A stretch of 53,732 nucleotides of DNA, from contig NZ_JSFK01000006.1 in the NCBI RefSeq assembly GCF_000783395.1, forward strand, positions 2,620-56,351, in the 5' to 3' direction. This DNA is from Pseudomonas chlororaphis. GTDB taxonomy: Bacteria; Pseudomonadota; Gammaproteobacteria; Pseudomonadales; Pseudomonadaceae. The number at the start of each line of letters is the position of its first letter. Positions within the stretch are counted from its first letter, which is position 1. The translations under genes and the position numbers were made by a program. The notes beneath the pieces are model-generated. The model worked only from the letters and a program-made list of their open reading frames with translations, ran no database searches and was not told where the DNA came from. Positions 10,928 to 18,841 of the stretch are shown piece by piece.

Positions 10928-13900
10928 TTACTGTATTTGTCGCCACATGATACGACGGCTGCCACCGCCGCCCTTTTCCACCAGGGTGGTGATGTTACCG
11001 CTGGAATCGTTGACAATTTTGCGTGTTGCGCCGTTGACGATGGCGTTCAGGGTCGGAATGCCACCGGTAAATATCACACCACTGGAAATCGTGTCGCTGC
11101 TGTCAACCACTCCATCCCCGTTGGTATCGAACACCGCATAGTTGAGCATCTTACCGCTGAACGCATCGAGTTCGACCACTTTGCCGGTTCCGAAACTGGA
11201 ACAGGGATCGGTGGTATCGACGCTGGCGGTGGTGAAGACGATTCGCCCAAGCACCAGACTGGCCTGATTGATCACGCGCTCACCGATCAGCGCGTTGTTA
11301 TACACCAAGGGCAGGTACCAGCCCTTCTCTCCCGGATAGGTCGTGTCGTTCTGGGTAGTTGTCACAAACTGCCCGGTACTGCCGGAGAACACGCCAGTCA
11401 CCGCCTGCGCCTGCAAACTGCCAACAGTGATGTTTCCGGAGCCGCCATCGGCATCCCACACCGAATAGAACGCCTGCAAATCCTTGTTGGTTTTGTCAGC
11501 CGTCTCGTTGAATTTACCGGTACCGACGAAAATCTGTTTGCCGCCAAGCGCGTTGTCCGCCAGTAGCGGTTGCGCGGTGATCGGTTGAGTCGCCCCGCCC
11601 GCCGTGGTGAATAACGGCTTGCCGGAAAACGCTAAACCCCAACTGTCCGTCGAGGTCGCGCTCAAGTCGAACTTCCATAAGCGCCCTTTCAAATCACCGC
11701 CATAAGCGGCCTGCACGACGTTCTGTGAGTTGACCTTGAGTTTCACCGAGGACAAACCATTAGTGGTTTCGGTACTGTCGATGACGATTTTCTTGATCAG
11801 CGACCCATCACGTACGTCCAGCACATACAACGCCGCCACGCCGGAGTTGCTGCCGTAGCCATTGGCAATGAAAGCAGCCCAGCGACCATCGGCCAAGCGT
11901 GCCACTTCCGGGCGTGCGTAGGCGTAACCCAGATCATTGAAAGCGTTGGCGGTGCTTGCAGTCGCCGGCGCACTGACTTCCCACAATGCGCGCAAAACGT
12001 TACCCGCCGAAGCGTCAAACAGTTGCAGCGCGTAGAACGTCTTGCCTCCGGCACCGGTTCCGCCGATGGCCAGGGTTTTCCATGCGCTATTGAGCTGGGC
12101 GTCATACACGCCGACCTGGCCGTCGACCAGAAACTTGTGGCTGACGCCGTTGAAGTAGTTCGGATCGGCAATCAGCCGCAGCGACGGTAATACGCTGGAA
12201 GGCATATAAGCGTAACGACGGCTGCCGTTTGCCGAGTTGATGACGTTGACGAAACCGTCGTTGGCGTTCACCACCAGACTGACATTCATGTTTGCCGCTT
12301 TGGTGGTCAGGTAAGCGGTGTACGTGGTGTCGCCCGACAGATCGGAGGCTGTCTTGTCCGTCGGTGAGGCCAGCACCAACGGCGAGTTGATGATGTCGCC
12401 GAGCAACACGCTACGCACTTTGAGCCCGGTCTTGTTGGTGCCTTTGCTCCACTCCACCAGATCACTACCGGTAATACCGGTGGGCAGGCCTTGGCTGAGT
12501 GTCGTCTGCTGGGGCGCGGACAAATTACCGTAGGCCAGCGCAACGGCGGCGTTGCTTGTAGTGTTCCACGACTGATAGGTCGGTGCGATCGCACTCGGTA
12601 CGATAGTGGTGTCAGTGGTCCAGAGCACCGCAGAGGTATTCACCGCTCCGGATGCATTGAAGCCGAAGGACTTGATCGTGCCGCGCCAGTCCTTGGGGTC
12701 GTAACTGGTCTGAAAGTAACTGGAGCCGCTCGCCAGTGTGGTGCCGCTGGTGACACCACTACCGCCGGAACCGGCCTTGGAAGTGATATCACTCAACGCC
12801 GACGACAACGCGGCGTTGAGCCCGGTGCTGTCAGTCGCCTGGTAATACCTGCCCTGCCCGTAACTGGCCGCGTCCGACAGCATGTCGTTGTCGGCGGTGA
12901 AGCCCACCGTATAGGTGTTCATATTCTGCTTGGGAAAATCCACCGCGTTCCAACTCTTGCCCGCCGCGTCGGTACCGGTCGAGCGCATGTCGATATCGAA
13001 GGCGAACTTGGCGATATCATCCAGATACAACGTATCCCCTTCTTTGTCGCCATAGAGGTTGTTGCCGTCATTGCTGACACCGTCCCAGTTCGGTAACCGG
13101 CTGCCGCCCAATGGGTCGTTGCTCGGAAAGGTACGGTCGAAGGTCGGCAAGCCATCGGTTATCACCACGCCATAATTTTTCTGGCAGCGGTACTGGATCG
13201 GACTGGTATAGGTCGCGGGCGCGCTGTTGTAGTACGGCGCCATGCCGCGCATGTAGCGGGTGATTTCATAGTAGGTTTCTGCCAACGGCGTGTTGGCCAC
13301 GGCACTCAAACCATTGATCGATGAGATCAGCGCGTTGTAGTTGGTGTCTGCCTGCGCCTGCGTGACGCTCCCGGACACCGGCGCCAAGTCGCTGATCGAG
13401 CGGGCGATATAACCGCCATTACCAGAGTCGTTGTTGGTGACCGGGTTGAAAGTCGACAGGCCAATACGCAAAGTGCGATTGCTGGTGACCAGCGCCGTCG
13501 ACACGTTACGCGCGACGTTGATTCGGTAGTCGTTGGGAATCGCCCCAGTGGTGAAATCGCGTGTGCCATTGTTGATGGCCATACTGACGACGTAGGAAAT
13601 GTAGTCGCCTGTATATCGCGTGTTGCCGCCACCCACAGGGTCCGGCAGTTTCAGACACAGTGGCGCGACACTGTTGTTGTAAAACGCGTACGCGCCACCC
13701 GAACACCCGGAGGTCGGAAGGCTTGATAAAAACACAGGATCGCCAGTGATCGTTGGCGCGTTCAGAGGGGTGCATAACCCGAGAAACGCATTGCACTGCC
13801 GGGCCGGCGTGCGATCAACCGTCGGATCGAATCCGGCCGCATAAATGATGCTGTTCATACTCCCCGAATCGTCGATCAGCAGCATGACGTTGGGGGGCAC

Positions 13901-14017
13901 CGCCGCTGCACTCAACAGCGGTGAATCGGAAGGCGTGAATGCATAGGCCGGTGCGGCCAGATAAAAGCTCAGCAGCATGCCGATCAATAGTGATATGCAG
14001 CGTTCAATACTTCGCAT
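10928..14017 (-). CDS. pilY1: PilY1, pilus-tip adhesin/assembly protein
   Basis: PilY1 is a secreted pilus-tip protein that promotes assembly and acts in surface sensing. A signal peptide ends at AYA (about residue 26). A von Willebrand A-like domain follows with a MIDAS motif DDSGS at residues 49-53. The C-terminal half is a PilY1 beta-propeller and holds a calcium-loop-like DTNGDGVVD (964-972). The protein is 1029 aa, shorter than I remember for P. aeruginosa PilY1 (about 1160). No RGD tripeptide is visible. I start at the ATG at 14017, which has GGAG 7 bp upstream and lies inside the end of pilX (14-bp overlap). An in-frame start 18 bp earlier is less likely. Confidence 0.93.
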   Translation of the reverse strand: MRSIERCISLLIGMLLSFYLAAPAYAFTPSDSPLLSAAAVPPNVMLLIDDSGSMNSIIYAAGFDPTVDRTPARQCNAFLGLCTPLNAPTITGDPVFLSSLPTSGCSGGAYAFYNNSVAPLCLKLPDPVGGGNTRYTGDYISYVVSMAINNGTRDFTTGAIPNDYRINVARNVSTALVTSNRTLRIGLSTFNPVTNNDSGNGGYIARSISDLAPVSGSVTQAQADTNYNALISSINGLSAVANTPLAETYYEITRYMRGMAPYYNSAPATYTSPIQYRCQKNYGVVITDGLPTFDRTFPSNDPLGGSRLPNWDGVSNDGNNLYGDKEGDTLYLDDIAKFAFDIDMRSTGTDAAGKSWNAVDFPKQNMNTYTVGFTADNDMLSDAASYGQGRYYQATDSTGLNAALSSALSDITSKAGSGGSGVTSGTTLASGSSYFQTSYDPKDWRGTIKSFGFNASGAVNTSAVLWTTDTTIVPSAIAPTYQSWNTTSNAAVALAYGNLSAPQQTTLSQGLPTGITGSDLVEWSKGTNKTGLKVRSVLLGDIINSPLVLASPTDKTASDLSGDTTYTAYLTTKAANMNVSLVVNANDGFVNVINSANGSRRYAYMPSSVLPSLRLIADPNYFNGVSHKFLVDGQVGVYDAQLNSAWKTLAIGGTGAGGKTFYALQLFDASAGNVLRALWEVSAPATASTANAFNDLGYAYARPEVARLADGRWAAFIANGYGSNSGVAALYVLDVRDGSLIKKIVIDSTETTNGLSSVKLKVNSQNVVQAAYGGDLKGRLWKFDLSATSTDSWGLAFSGKPLFTTAGGATQPITAQPLLADNALGGKQIFVGTGKFNETADKTNKDLQAFYSVWDADGGSGNITVGSLQAQAVTGVFSGSTGQFVTTTQNDTTYPGEKGWYLPLVYNNALIGERVINQASLVLGRIVFTTASVDTTDPCSSFGTGKVVELDAFSGKMLNYAVFDTNGDGVVDSSDTISSGVIFTGGIPTLNAIVNGATRKIVNDSSGNITTLVEKGGGGSRRIMWRQIQ

Positions 14018-14483
14018 AAACACTCTCCACCACACTGCGCGAAGTACCGGCGATGCCGACCGCTGTAACCCGATACAACGTTGCCGAGGTATTGCTCGGC
14101 ACGTTCACCGCCGTGAGCGTGGTGCCGATATTCTGCACACCATAGAAACCATTGCCGGCGGCGATCCAGGTCACCCCGGAGGTCGAGTTGAACCCCGCCG
14201 CGCTGACCACTGATGACTCCGCTGGCGGCGCACATTGAGTGTTGCCGCTACACACGGTCAGCGCATAACTGTCCAGTTGCACAGCGCTTTCCCCCACACG
14301 CAAAGCAGCTTCAGCGGTCTGGAACGATTGATTGCGCAGGCTCACGCTGCCGGCCATTTTTTCCTGCAGGTTGGCGCTCTGCATCGACGACAAACCAATC
14401 AGGGTCAACAACAGCAGGAATACCAGACTGACCAGCAACACCATGCCGTGCTGAGTCTGACGGGTGTGAAGAGAAATCCTCAT
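14004..14483 (-). CDS. pilX: PilX, minor pilin lacking Glu5
   Basis: The 159-aa protein has a short basic leader (RISLHTRQTQHG), then MVLLVSLVFLLLLTLIGLSS, the N-terminal helix of PilX proteins. Position 5 of the predicted mature protein is Val rather than Glu. This resembles GspK/PulK-type pseudopilins that cap the fibre. The start at 14483 follows AGGG, 10 bp after the pilW stop. An upstream in-frame start at 14522 would lie inside pilW and lacks a clean ribosome-binding site. The gene is translationally packed between pilW and pilY1. Confidence 0.9.
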   Translation of the reverse strand: MRISLHTRQTQHGMVLLVSLVFLLLLTLIGLSSMQSANLQEKMAGSVSLRNQSFQTAEAALRVGESAVQLDSYALTVCSGNTQCAPPAESSVVSAAGFNSTSGVTWIAAGNGFYGVQNIGTTLTAVNVPSNTSATLYRVTAVGIAGTSRSVVESVYAKY

Positions 14484-14493
14484 CAGCGCGCCC

Positions 14494-15207
14494 TCACTGC
14501 AAGCGGTTGCGCAAAGCGGCAACCACGTTGAAGGTTTGACTGCGCACCCGATTGTTCGGATCGTTGAGGGTCAGGCTCAGGCGCACACTGCGGATGCGCG
14601 CCGGATCACTGGGGTTGGCGCTGTAAGTCGAAGCGGCCACATCTGTCGCGGAACTGGCCAGACCGAACATCACGGTAAACGCACTGACGTTGTTCACCAG
14701 CACCTGCTGGGTCGGTGTGCCGCTGCCGGTGCCCATGAGAATCTGATTGTTGCTGAAGCTGTAGATCAGACGCCGGATCGGGAACGCGATCTGCCCGCTC
14801 GCCGGAGAGCGCAAGCCGGTATAGGCCGTTGCACTGTTACGGCAGTCGGAGAGCACCGTCCAGGTCGGCGTGCCCCCGCCGCTGCCGATATCGGCGGTGA
14901 CCAGCGTCAGCTTCAGGTTGGTATTGTCCCAACTGATCGGCATGACCTGCGCAGCGTTGAAGTCGCCCGCGGAGCTCGAATCGAGGATAGTGCCCAGACA
15001 GCCGAACATCCCGACCATACGAATTTCCTGAATCATTTTGCTCAACACGAACCGCGCGTCTTCCTGCATAGCGGCGGCGCTGTTCTGGCTGACATAAGTA
15101 TTTTTCGCCGCGATGAAAATCTGCACCACGCCCAGCACCACAATCAGCCCCAGTGCCAGGGCAACGAGCATCTCGATCAGACCAAAACCACGCTGACGAC
15201 GCCTCAT
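14494..15207 (-). CDS. pilW: PilW, minor type IV pilin
   Basis: The 237-aa prepilin has leader MRRRQRG followed by FGLIEMLVALALGLIVVLG, with Glu5 retained. The larger globular domain has the PilW-type motif ARFVLSKMIQEIRMVGMFGC. In P. aeruginosa PilV-PilW-PilX form the core that connects PilY1 to the pilus. Its ATG overlaps the pilV stop codon by 4 bp (ATGA, 15204-15207), so it is coupled to pilV. Confidence 0.92.
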   Translation of the reverse strand: MRRRQRGFGLIEMLVALALGLIVVLGVVQIFIAAKNTYVSQNSAAAMQEDARFVLSKMIQEIRMVGMFGCLGTILDSSSAGDFNAAQVMPISWDNTNLKLTLVTADIGSGGGTPTWTVLSDCRNSATAYTGLRSPASGQIAFPIRRLIYSFSNNQILMGTGSGTPTQQVLVNNVSAFTVMFGLASSATDVAASTYSANPSDPARIRSVRLSLTLNDPNNRVRSQTFNVVAALRNRLQ

Positions 15208-15653
15208 GGTGTAGCCACCGGATCGACTGCGGCGCGGCTGGTCAGGACAAAACTGCGTTGAGCACTGGCGGTGTTGGCTGCCCGTGCGTCGCTCCAGTTG
15301 ATGGTGATGGTGTAGACCCGCTGATTGAGGGTGATGCTGCCAGTCGCGGTCGGTCCACCGAAATTGATGATATTGGTCGAGAAGTCGTAGAGGTCCTGAT
15401 CGCGGGCAACGCTGAGATTGCCCGAAGTCGGCGGCGTGACGGTGTAGTCGGCGCCGGAGTTGGCGCGGATGCGGTCCATCATGTCGTAGGCGATGAAACT
15501 GGCCTGGCTGGTCATCCGCGAGCTGTCGGTGTACTTCAGCGCATTCAGTTGCACCGCCGCCGCCCCCAGCAGCCCGACCGTCAGAATCAGCAACGCGACC
15601 AGCACCTCGATCAGCGTCATGCCCTCCTCTGCGCTTTTACTCCCTGCCCTCAT
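15204..15653 (-). CDS. pilV: PilV, minor type IV pilin
   Basis: This is a 149-aa prepilin with leader MRAGSKSAEEG and mature start MTLIEVLVALLILTVGLLG, Glu5 present. Start 15653 has GGAAG 6 bp upstream and overlaps the fimU stop codon as ATGA. An in-frame start 39 bp upstream inside fimU is possible but not needed. It is the second gene of the minor-pilin operon. Met rather than Phe follows the prepilin cleavage Gly, which PilD tolerates. Confidence 0.91.
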   Translation of the reverse strand: MRAGSKSAEEGMTLIEVLVALLILTVGLLGAAAVQLNALKYTDSSRMTSQASFIAYDMMDRIRANSGADYTVTPPTSGNLSVARDQDLYDFSTNIINFGGPTATGSITLNQRVYTITINWSDARAANTASAQRSFVLTSRAAVDPVATP

Positions 15654-16123
15654 CCGCAACTTCCACCCAGTTGAATTCGTCCGTTCAAACACACGTTCAG
15701 CGTCCTGCTTTGCGTTCCCAACGTGTAACCGATGACCACCGCCGTCGACGGAGCCGCCAGACCGCCAAGGTTGTTGAAATCCAGTGCGGTCACTCCTGAG
15801 GGTAGCGTCAGAGTCGCGCCGCTGCTCATCGCGGGAACAACCCGCAACACATTGGCAGGATTGCCAGTACTGTCGTAGACCGCCAGTTCACCGGTCCAGA
15901 CGCTGCCGCCGGCAGTCGGGCGCAGTCGCAAGGTAGTACCTCGATTGATGGCCTCGAGCCTGGCGAAATTGATTGCCCGTTGCAGGTCGCCCATTTCGGT
16001 ATCAGCCTTGCTGCCCTGTACCGAACGGGTGAACGCCGGCACCGCCAGAGTGATCAGGATCACGAAGATCGCGATCGCAACCAACAACTCGATCAACGTG
16101 AAACCTTTTGTACGAAGATCCAT
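15650..16123 (-). CDS. fimU: FimU-type GspH/FimT family minor pseudopilin
   Basis: The 157-aa protein starts MDLRTKG, then FTLIELLVAIAIFVILITL with Glu5. It has the GspH-like AINFARLEAINRGT helix seen in FimU/FimT. Position as first gene of the operon suggests FimU, which links minor pilins to the major pilin, but FimU and FimT are hard to separate by sequence alone. Start 16123 follows GGAGGG at ideal spacing. It is divergent from fimT across a 130-bp gap that must hold the operon promoter. I could not recognise a clear sigma-54 or sigma-70 site there. Confidence 0.82.
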   Translation of the reverse strand: MDLRTKGFTLIELLVAIAIFVILITLAVPAFTRSVQGSKADTEMGDLQRAINFARLEAINRGTTLRLRPTAGGSVWTGELAVYDSTGNPANVLRVVPAMSSGATLTLPSGVTALDFNNLGGLAAPSTAVVIGYTLGTQSRTLNVCLNGRIQLGGSCG

Positions 16124-16253
16124 CGATGCCCTCCGTTGCCGTCGGCTATACCTGCTTCTACACGCTAGAACATTCAACCGGCCCGCGTCGGTTGATTTGC
16201 CCTGCCCGGCGCACGGAGCGCGCCATTCATCACACTCCACGGAGGGAGTTTTC
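16124..16253. promoter_or_regulatory. divergent fimU/fimT intergenic region
   Basis: This 130-bp gap lies between the divergent pilin genes and must carry both promoters. It contains a short palindrome TTCTACACGCTAGAA (about 16154-16168; 5-bp arms) and GGAGGGAG (16241-16248) as the fimT ribosome-binding site. No clear -24/-12 GG-N10-GC element was found on either strand, so direct PilR/sigma-54 control is not supported by what I see. Confidence 0.45.
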
Positions 16254-16808
16254 ATGCCGCAACAGGGTTTCAGCCTGATAGAACTGCTTATGGGACTGGC
16301 GATTGGCGCAATTGTTCTGCTGCTGGTCAGTCCGGCATTTGCCGCGCTCACCGAGTCGAACCATCGCCATCAGGCTGCGCAATCGCTGCTCGACGGTATT
16401 CGCAATGCTCGAACGTTAGCGATCACGCACAATCAAAGCGTGGTCATCCATGGCATCGACGGCGATTGGAGCCGGGGCTGGCGAATCATTCTGGATATCA
16501 GCGGCAAGGGGCCGGAGGACAGCAGCAATCCACTGCTGGTCGAACGCGCGAGCGATCAGCGAATTCCAATTGCCGGTAACTGGTGGGTGAGTCGTTATAT
16601 AAGGTTTGGCAGCCTGGGTAAGCCGCTGATGCCCGGACGAATGTTTCAGGCAGGAAAACTACATATCTGCTCGGTAAACGAGCCGGTCAGCCAGCTCCAG
16701 GTGGTGCTGGCGGCGACCGGTCGCGTGCGCCTGGCCAGCGAAAAAGCTGAGCAGGCGCTGTGTCAAAAGAACAAAAGCGTCAGATCGAACGCACGCGCAG
16801 CTCTTTAG
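16254..16808 (+). CDS. fimT: FimT-type GspH family prepilin
   Basis: The 184-aa prepilin has a very short leader (MPQQG) followed by [19 protein letters not shown], Glu5 present, and the GspH-like helix [19 protein letters not shown]. FimT in gamma-proteobacteria has been implicated in DNA uptake through type IV pili, binding DNA by a basic C-terminal tail. Here the C-terminus is also basic ([13 protein letters not shown]), which is suggestive only. Ribosome-binding site GGAGGGAG lies 5 bp upstream of the ATG. It stands alone on the plus strand, divergent from fimU, and its last 29 bp overlap the end of ispH on the other strand. Confidence 0.85.
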   Translation: MPQQGFSLIELLMGLAIGAIVLLLVSPAFAALTESNHRHQAAQSLLDGIRNARTLAITHNQSVVIHGIDGDWSRGWRIILDISGKGPEDSSNPLLVERASDQRIPIAGNWWVSRYIRFGSLGKPLMPGRMFQAGKLHICSVNEPVSQLQVVLAATGRVRLASEKAEQALCQKNKSVRSNARAAL

Positions 16809-17724
16809 GCATCGAGAACGTGATGTTCTCTTCGCGCCCGGCCAATTCATCGGCACCGGTGGCACCCCAGGCCTGCAATTGCTGAATGACGCCGCGCACC
16901 AGCACTTCCGGCGCGGAGGCACCGGCGGTGATGCCGATACGCTCAACGCCATCGAACCAGCTCTTCTGCAGGTCTTCGGCGCCGTCGATCAGATAGGCCG
17001 GTGTGGCCATGCGTTCAGCCAGTTCACGCAGACGGTTGGAGTTGGAGCTGTTCGGGCTGCCGACCACCAGCACCACATCGCACTCGTCAGCCAGTTGCTT
17101 GACCGCGTCCTGACGGTTTTGCGTGGCGTAGCAGATATCGTCCTTGCGCGGGCCGCCGATGGCCGGGAAGCGTGTACGCAGCGCATCGATGACGCGACTG
17201 GTGTCGTCCATCGACAGCGTCGTCTGGGTAACGAAAGCCAGTTTTTCCGGGTTGTGCACCTGCAACTCGGCCACGTCTTTTTCGTCCTCGACGAGGTAGA
17301 TCGCGCCACCATTGCTGGCGTCGTACTGGCCCATGGTGCCTTCGACTTCCGGGTGACCGGCGTGGCCGATCAGGATGCACTCACGACCGTCGCGGCTGTA
17401 TTTCGCCACTTCGATGTGCACCTTGGTCACCAGCGGGCAAGTGGCGTCGAATACTTTCAGGCCACGGCCGGCGGCTTCGGTGCGCACGGCTTGGGAAACA
17501 CCGTGAGCACTGAAAATCACGATGACGTCGTCCGGCACCTGATCCAGCTCTTCGACGAAGATCGCCCCGCGGCTGCGCAGGTCTTCAACGACGAACTTGT
17601 TGTGCACCACTTCATGACGCACGTAGATCGGCGGCCCGAAGACTTCCAGGGCGCGGTTGACGATTTCGATCGCCCGGTCCACACCGGCGCAGAAGCCACG
17701 GGGGTTGGCGAGTTTGATTTGCAT
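16780..17724 (-). CDS. ispH: IspH, 4-hydroxy-3-methylbut-2-enyl diphosphate reductase
   Basis: IspH (LytB) is the last enzyme of the MEP isoprenoid pathway. It is an iron-sulfur enzyme making IPP and DMAPP. The 314-aa protein has the three conserved cluster cysteines in [10 protein letters not shown] (C12), FDATCPLV and DICYATQN. The catalytic motif AHGVS and the SSNSNRL substrate loop are also present. The chosen ATG at 17724 follows GAGG. An open frame continues upstream to 17835 into REPIN sequence and is not coding. It is the last gene of a ribF-ileS-lspA-fkpB-ispH series, but a REPIN separates it from fkpB. Confidence 0.96.
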   Translation of the reverse strand: MQIKLANPRGFCAGVDRAIEIVNRALEVFGPPIYVRHEVVHNKFVVEDLRSRGAIFVEELDQVPDDVIVIFSAHGVSQAVRTEAAGRGLKVFDATCPLVTKVHIEVAKYSRDGRECILIGHAGHPEVEGTMGQYDASNGGAIYLVEDEKDVAELQVHNPEKLAFVTQTTLSMDDTSRVIDALRTRFPAIGGPRKDDICYATQNRQDAVKQLADECDVVLVVGSPNSSNSNRLRELAERMATPAYLIDGAEDLQKSWFDGVERIGITAGASAPEVLVRGVIQQLQAWGATGADELAGREENITFSMPKELRVRSI

Positions 17725-17775
17725 GCTGTGCCTCGTGTCTTGCGCGCAAGAAATAGCGAAAACAGTGGAAAACAT

Positions 17776-17880
17776 TGTGGGAGCGAGCCTGCTCGCGAAA
17801 GCTGACTGACAGTCAACATCGATGTCGCCTGACACACCGCTTTCGCGAGCAGGTCGAATCGTCGCACCGTCGCTCCCACA
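17776..17880 (+). repeat. REPIN with an interrupted right arm
   Basis: The left arm TGTGGGAGCGAGCCTGCTCG is intact. The right arm begins TTTCGCGAGCAGG but then carries extra bases (TCGAATCGTCGCACCG) before ending CGCTCCCACA. The element sits between fkpB and ispH, within what is otherwise a tightly packed operon. Confidence 0.85.
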
Positions 17881-17883
17881 TTT

Positions 17884-18336
17884 TTACAGCGCTTTGACGG
17901 AAATGATTTCCACGTCAAAGGTCAGCGTCTTGCCTGCCAGCGGATGGTTGAAGTCGATGGTCACTTGCGCGTCATCGAACTCTTTCACCACACCCGGCAA
18001 CTCAGTATTGGCCGCATCGTTGAAGATCACCAGCAAGCCCGGTGACAACTCCATGTCGACAAACTGCGAACGCGGAATGATCTGCACGTTCTGCGGGTTC
18101 GGCTGGCCGAAAGCGTTTTCCGGCTCGACGGTCAGCGTGCGCTTGTCGCCGGCCTTGAAGCCGAACAGCGCCGCTTCGAAACCCGGCAGCAGGTTGCCGT
18201 CGCCGACCTTGAAGGTCGCCGGGGCTTTGTCGAACGTACTGTCGACGGTGTCGCCGTTCTCCAGGCGCAATGCAAAGTGCAAGGTGACTTCCGTGTTCTG
18301 GCCGATGCGTTGCTCAGCCAATACCTGTTCAGTCAT
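17884..18336 (-). CDS. fkpB: FkpB (SlpA) FKBP-type peptidyl-prolyl isomerase
   Basis: This is a cytoplasmic SlyD/SlpA-like FKBP with an insert-in-flap chaperone domain (about residues 70-120). The 150-aa sequence shows VTLHFALRLENGDTVDST at the front, the FKBP motif GDGNLLPGFEAAL, and EPENAFGQPNP opening the insert domain. It lacks the His-rich tail of SlyD, so it is FkpB rather than SlyD. Its start overlaps the lspA stop by 8 bp, consistent with the lspA-fkpB-ispH operon of gamma-proteobacteria. It may assist folding during early translation, which is inference from the family. Confidence 0.93.
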   Translation of the reverse strand: MTEQVLAEQRIGQNTEVTLHFALRLENGDTVDSTFDKAPATFKVGDGNLLPGFEAALFGFKAGDKRTLTVEPENAFGQPNPQNVQIIPRSQFVDMELSPGLLVIFNDAANTELPGVVKEFDDAQVTIDFNHPLAGKTLTFDVEIISVKAL

Positions 18337-18841
18337 GAACCGCTTCTCCGGTCTTTTTACTTTTGAACATATCCAGTGCCAGCATCACCGCGCCAACGGT
18401 AATCGCGCTGTCGGCGAAGTTGAACGCCGGGAAGTACCAGCGGTTCTGCCAGTGCACCAGAATGAAGTCGATCACATGGCCCAAGGCAATGCGGTCATAC
18501 AGATTGCCCAGCGCGCCGCCCAGCACCAGCGCCAGCGCGACGGCCAGCCAGGTTTCGTTGCGGCCCAAACGCTTGAGCCAGACTACCAGCACCGCACTGA
18601 CCACAATCGCGATCAGGGCGAACAGCCAGCGCTGCCAGCCGGAACTGTCCGCCAGGAAGCTGAACGCAGCGCCGGTGTTGTAAGCCAGGGTCCAGCTGAA
18701 GTAATCGGGAATGATCACGATCTGCTGGAACATTTCGAGCTTGCCTTCGAAGTAGAACTTGCTGGCCTGGTCGATGACCAGAACCAGCAAACTCAACCAC
18801 AGCCAGCTCAACCGTCCAAAACGGCCAACGGCATTAGGCAT
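18329..18841 (-). CDS. lspA: LspA, lipoprotein signal peptidase II
   Basis: LspA is the inner-membrane aspartic protease that removes signal peptides from diacylglyceryl-prolipoproteins, such as BamD in this window. The 170-aa protein has four membrane helices. The catalytic aspartates lie in [15 protein letters not shown] and NFADSAIT. I chose the ATG at 18841 ([11 protein letters not shown]), which overlaps the ileS stop by 8 bp. An open frame continues upstream into ileS and is not needed. The overlaps with ileS and fkpB indicate one transcript. Confidence 0.96.
   Translation of the reverse strand: MPNAVGRFGRLSWLWLSLLVLVIDQASKFYFEGKLEMFQQIVIIPDYFSWTLAYNTGAAFSFLADSSGWQRWLFALIAIVVSAVLVVWLKRLGRNETWLAVALALVLGGALGNLYDRIALGHVIDFILVHWQNRWYFPAFNFADSAITVGAVMLALDMFKSKKTGEAVHD

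Noticed and set aside
17725..17835. upstream extension of the ispH frame
   Set aside because: It runs into REPIN sequence, and family alignment starts at the ATG at 17724.
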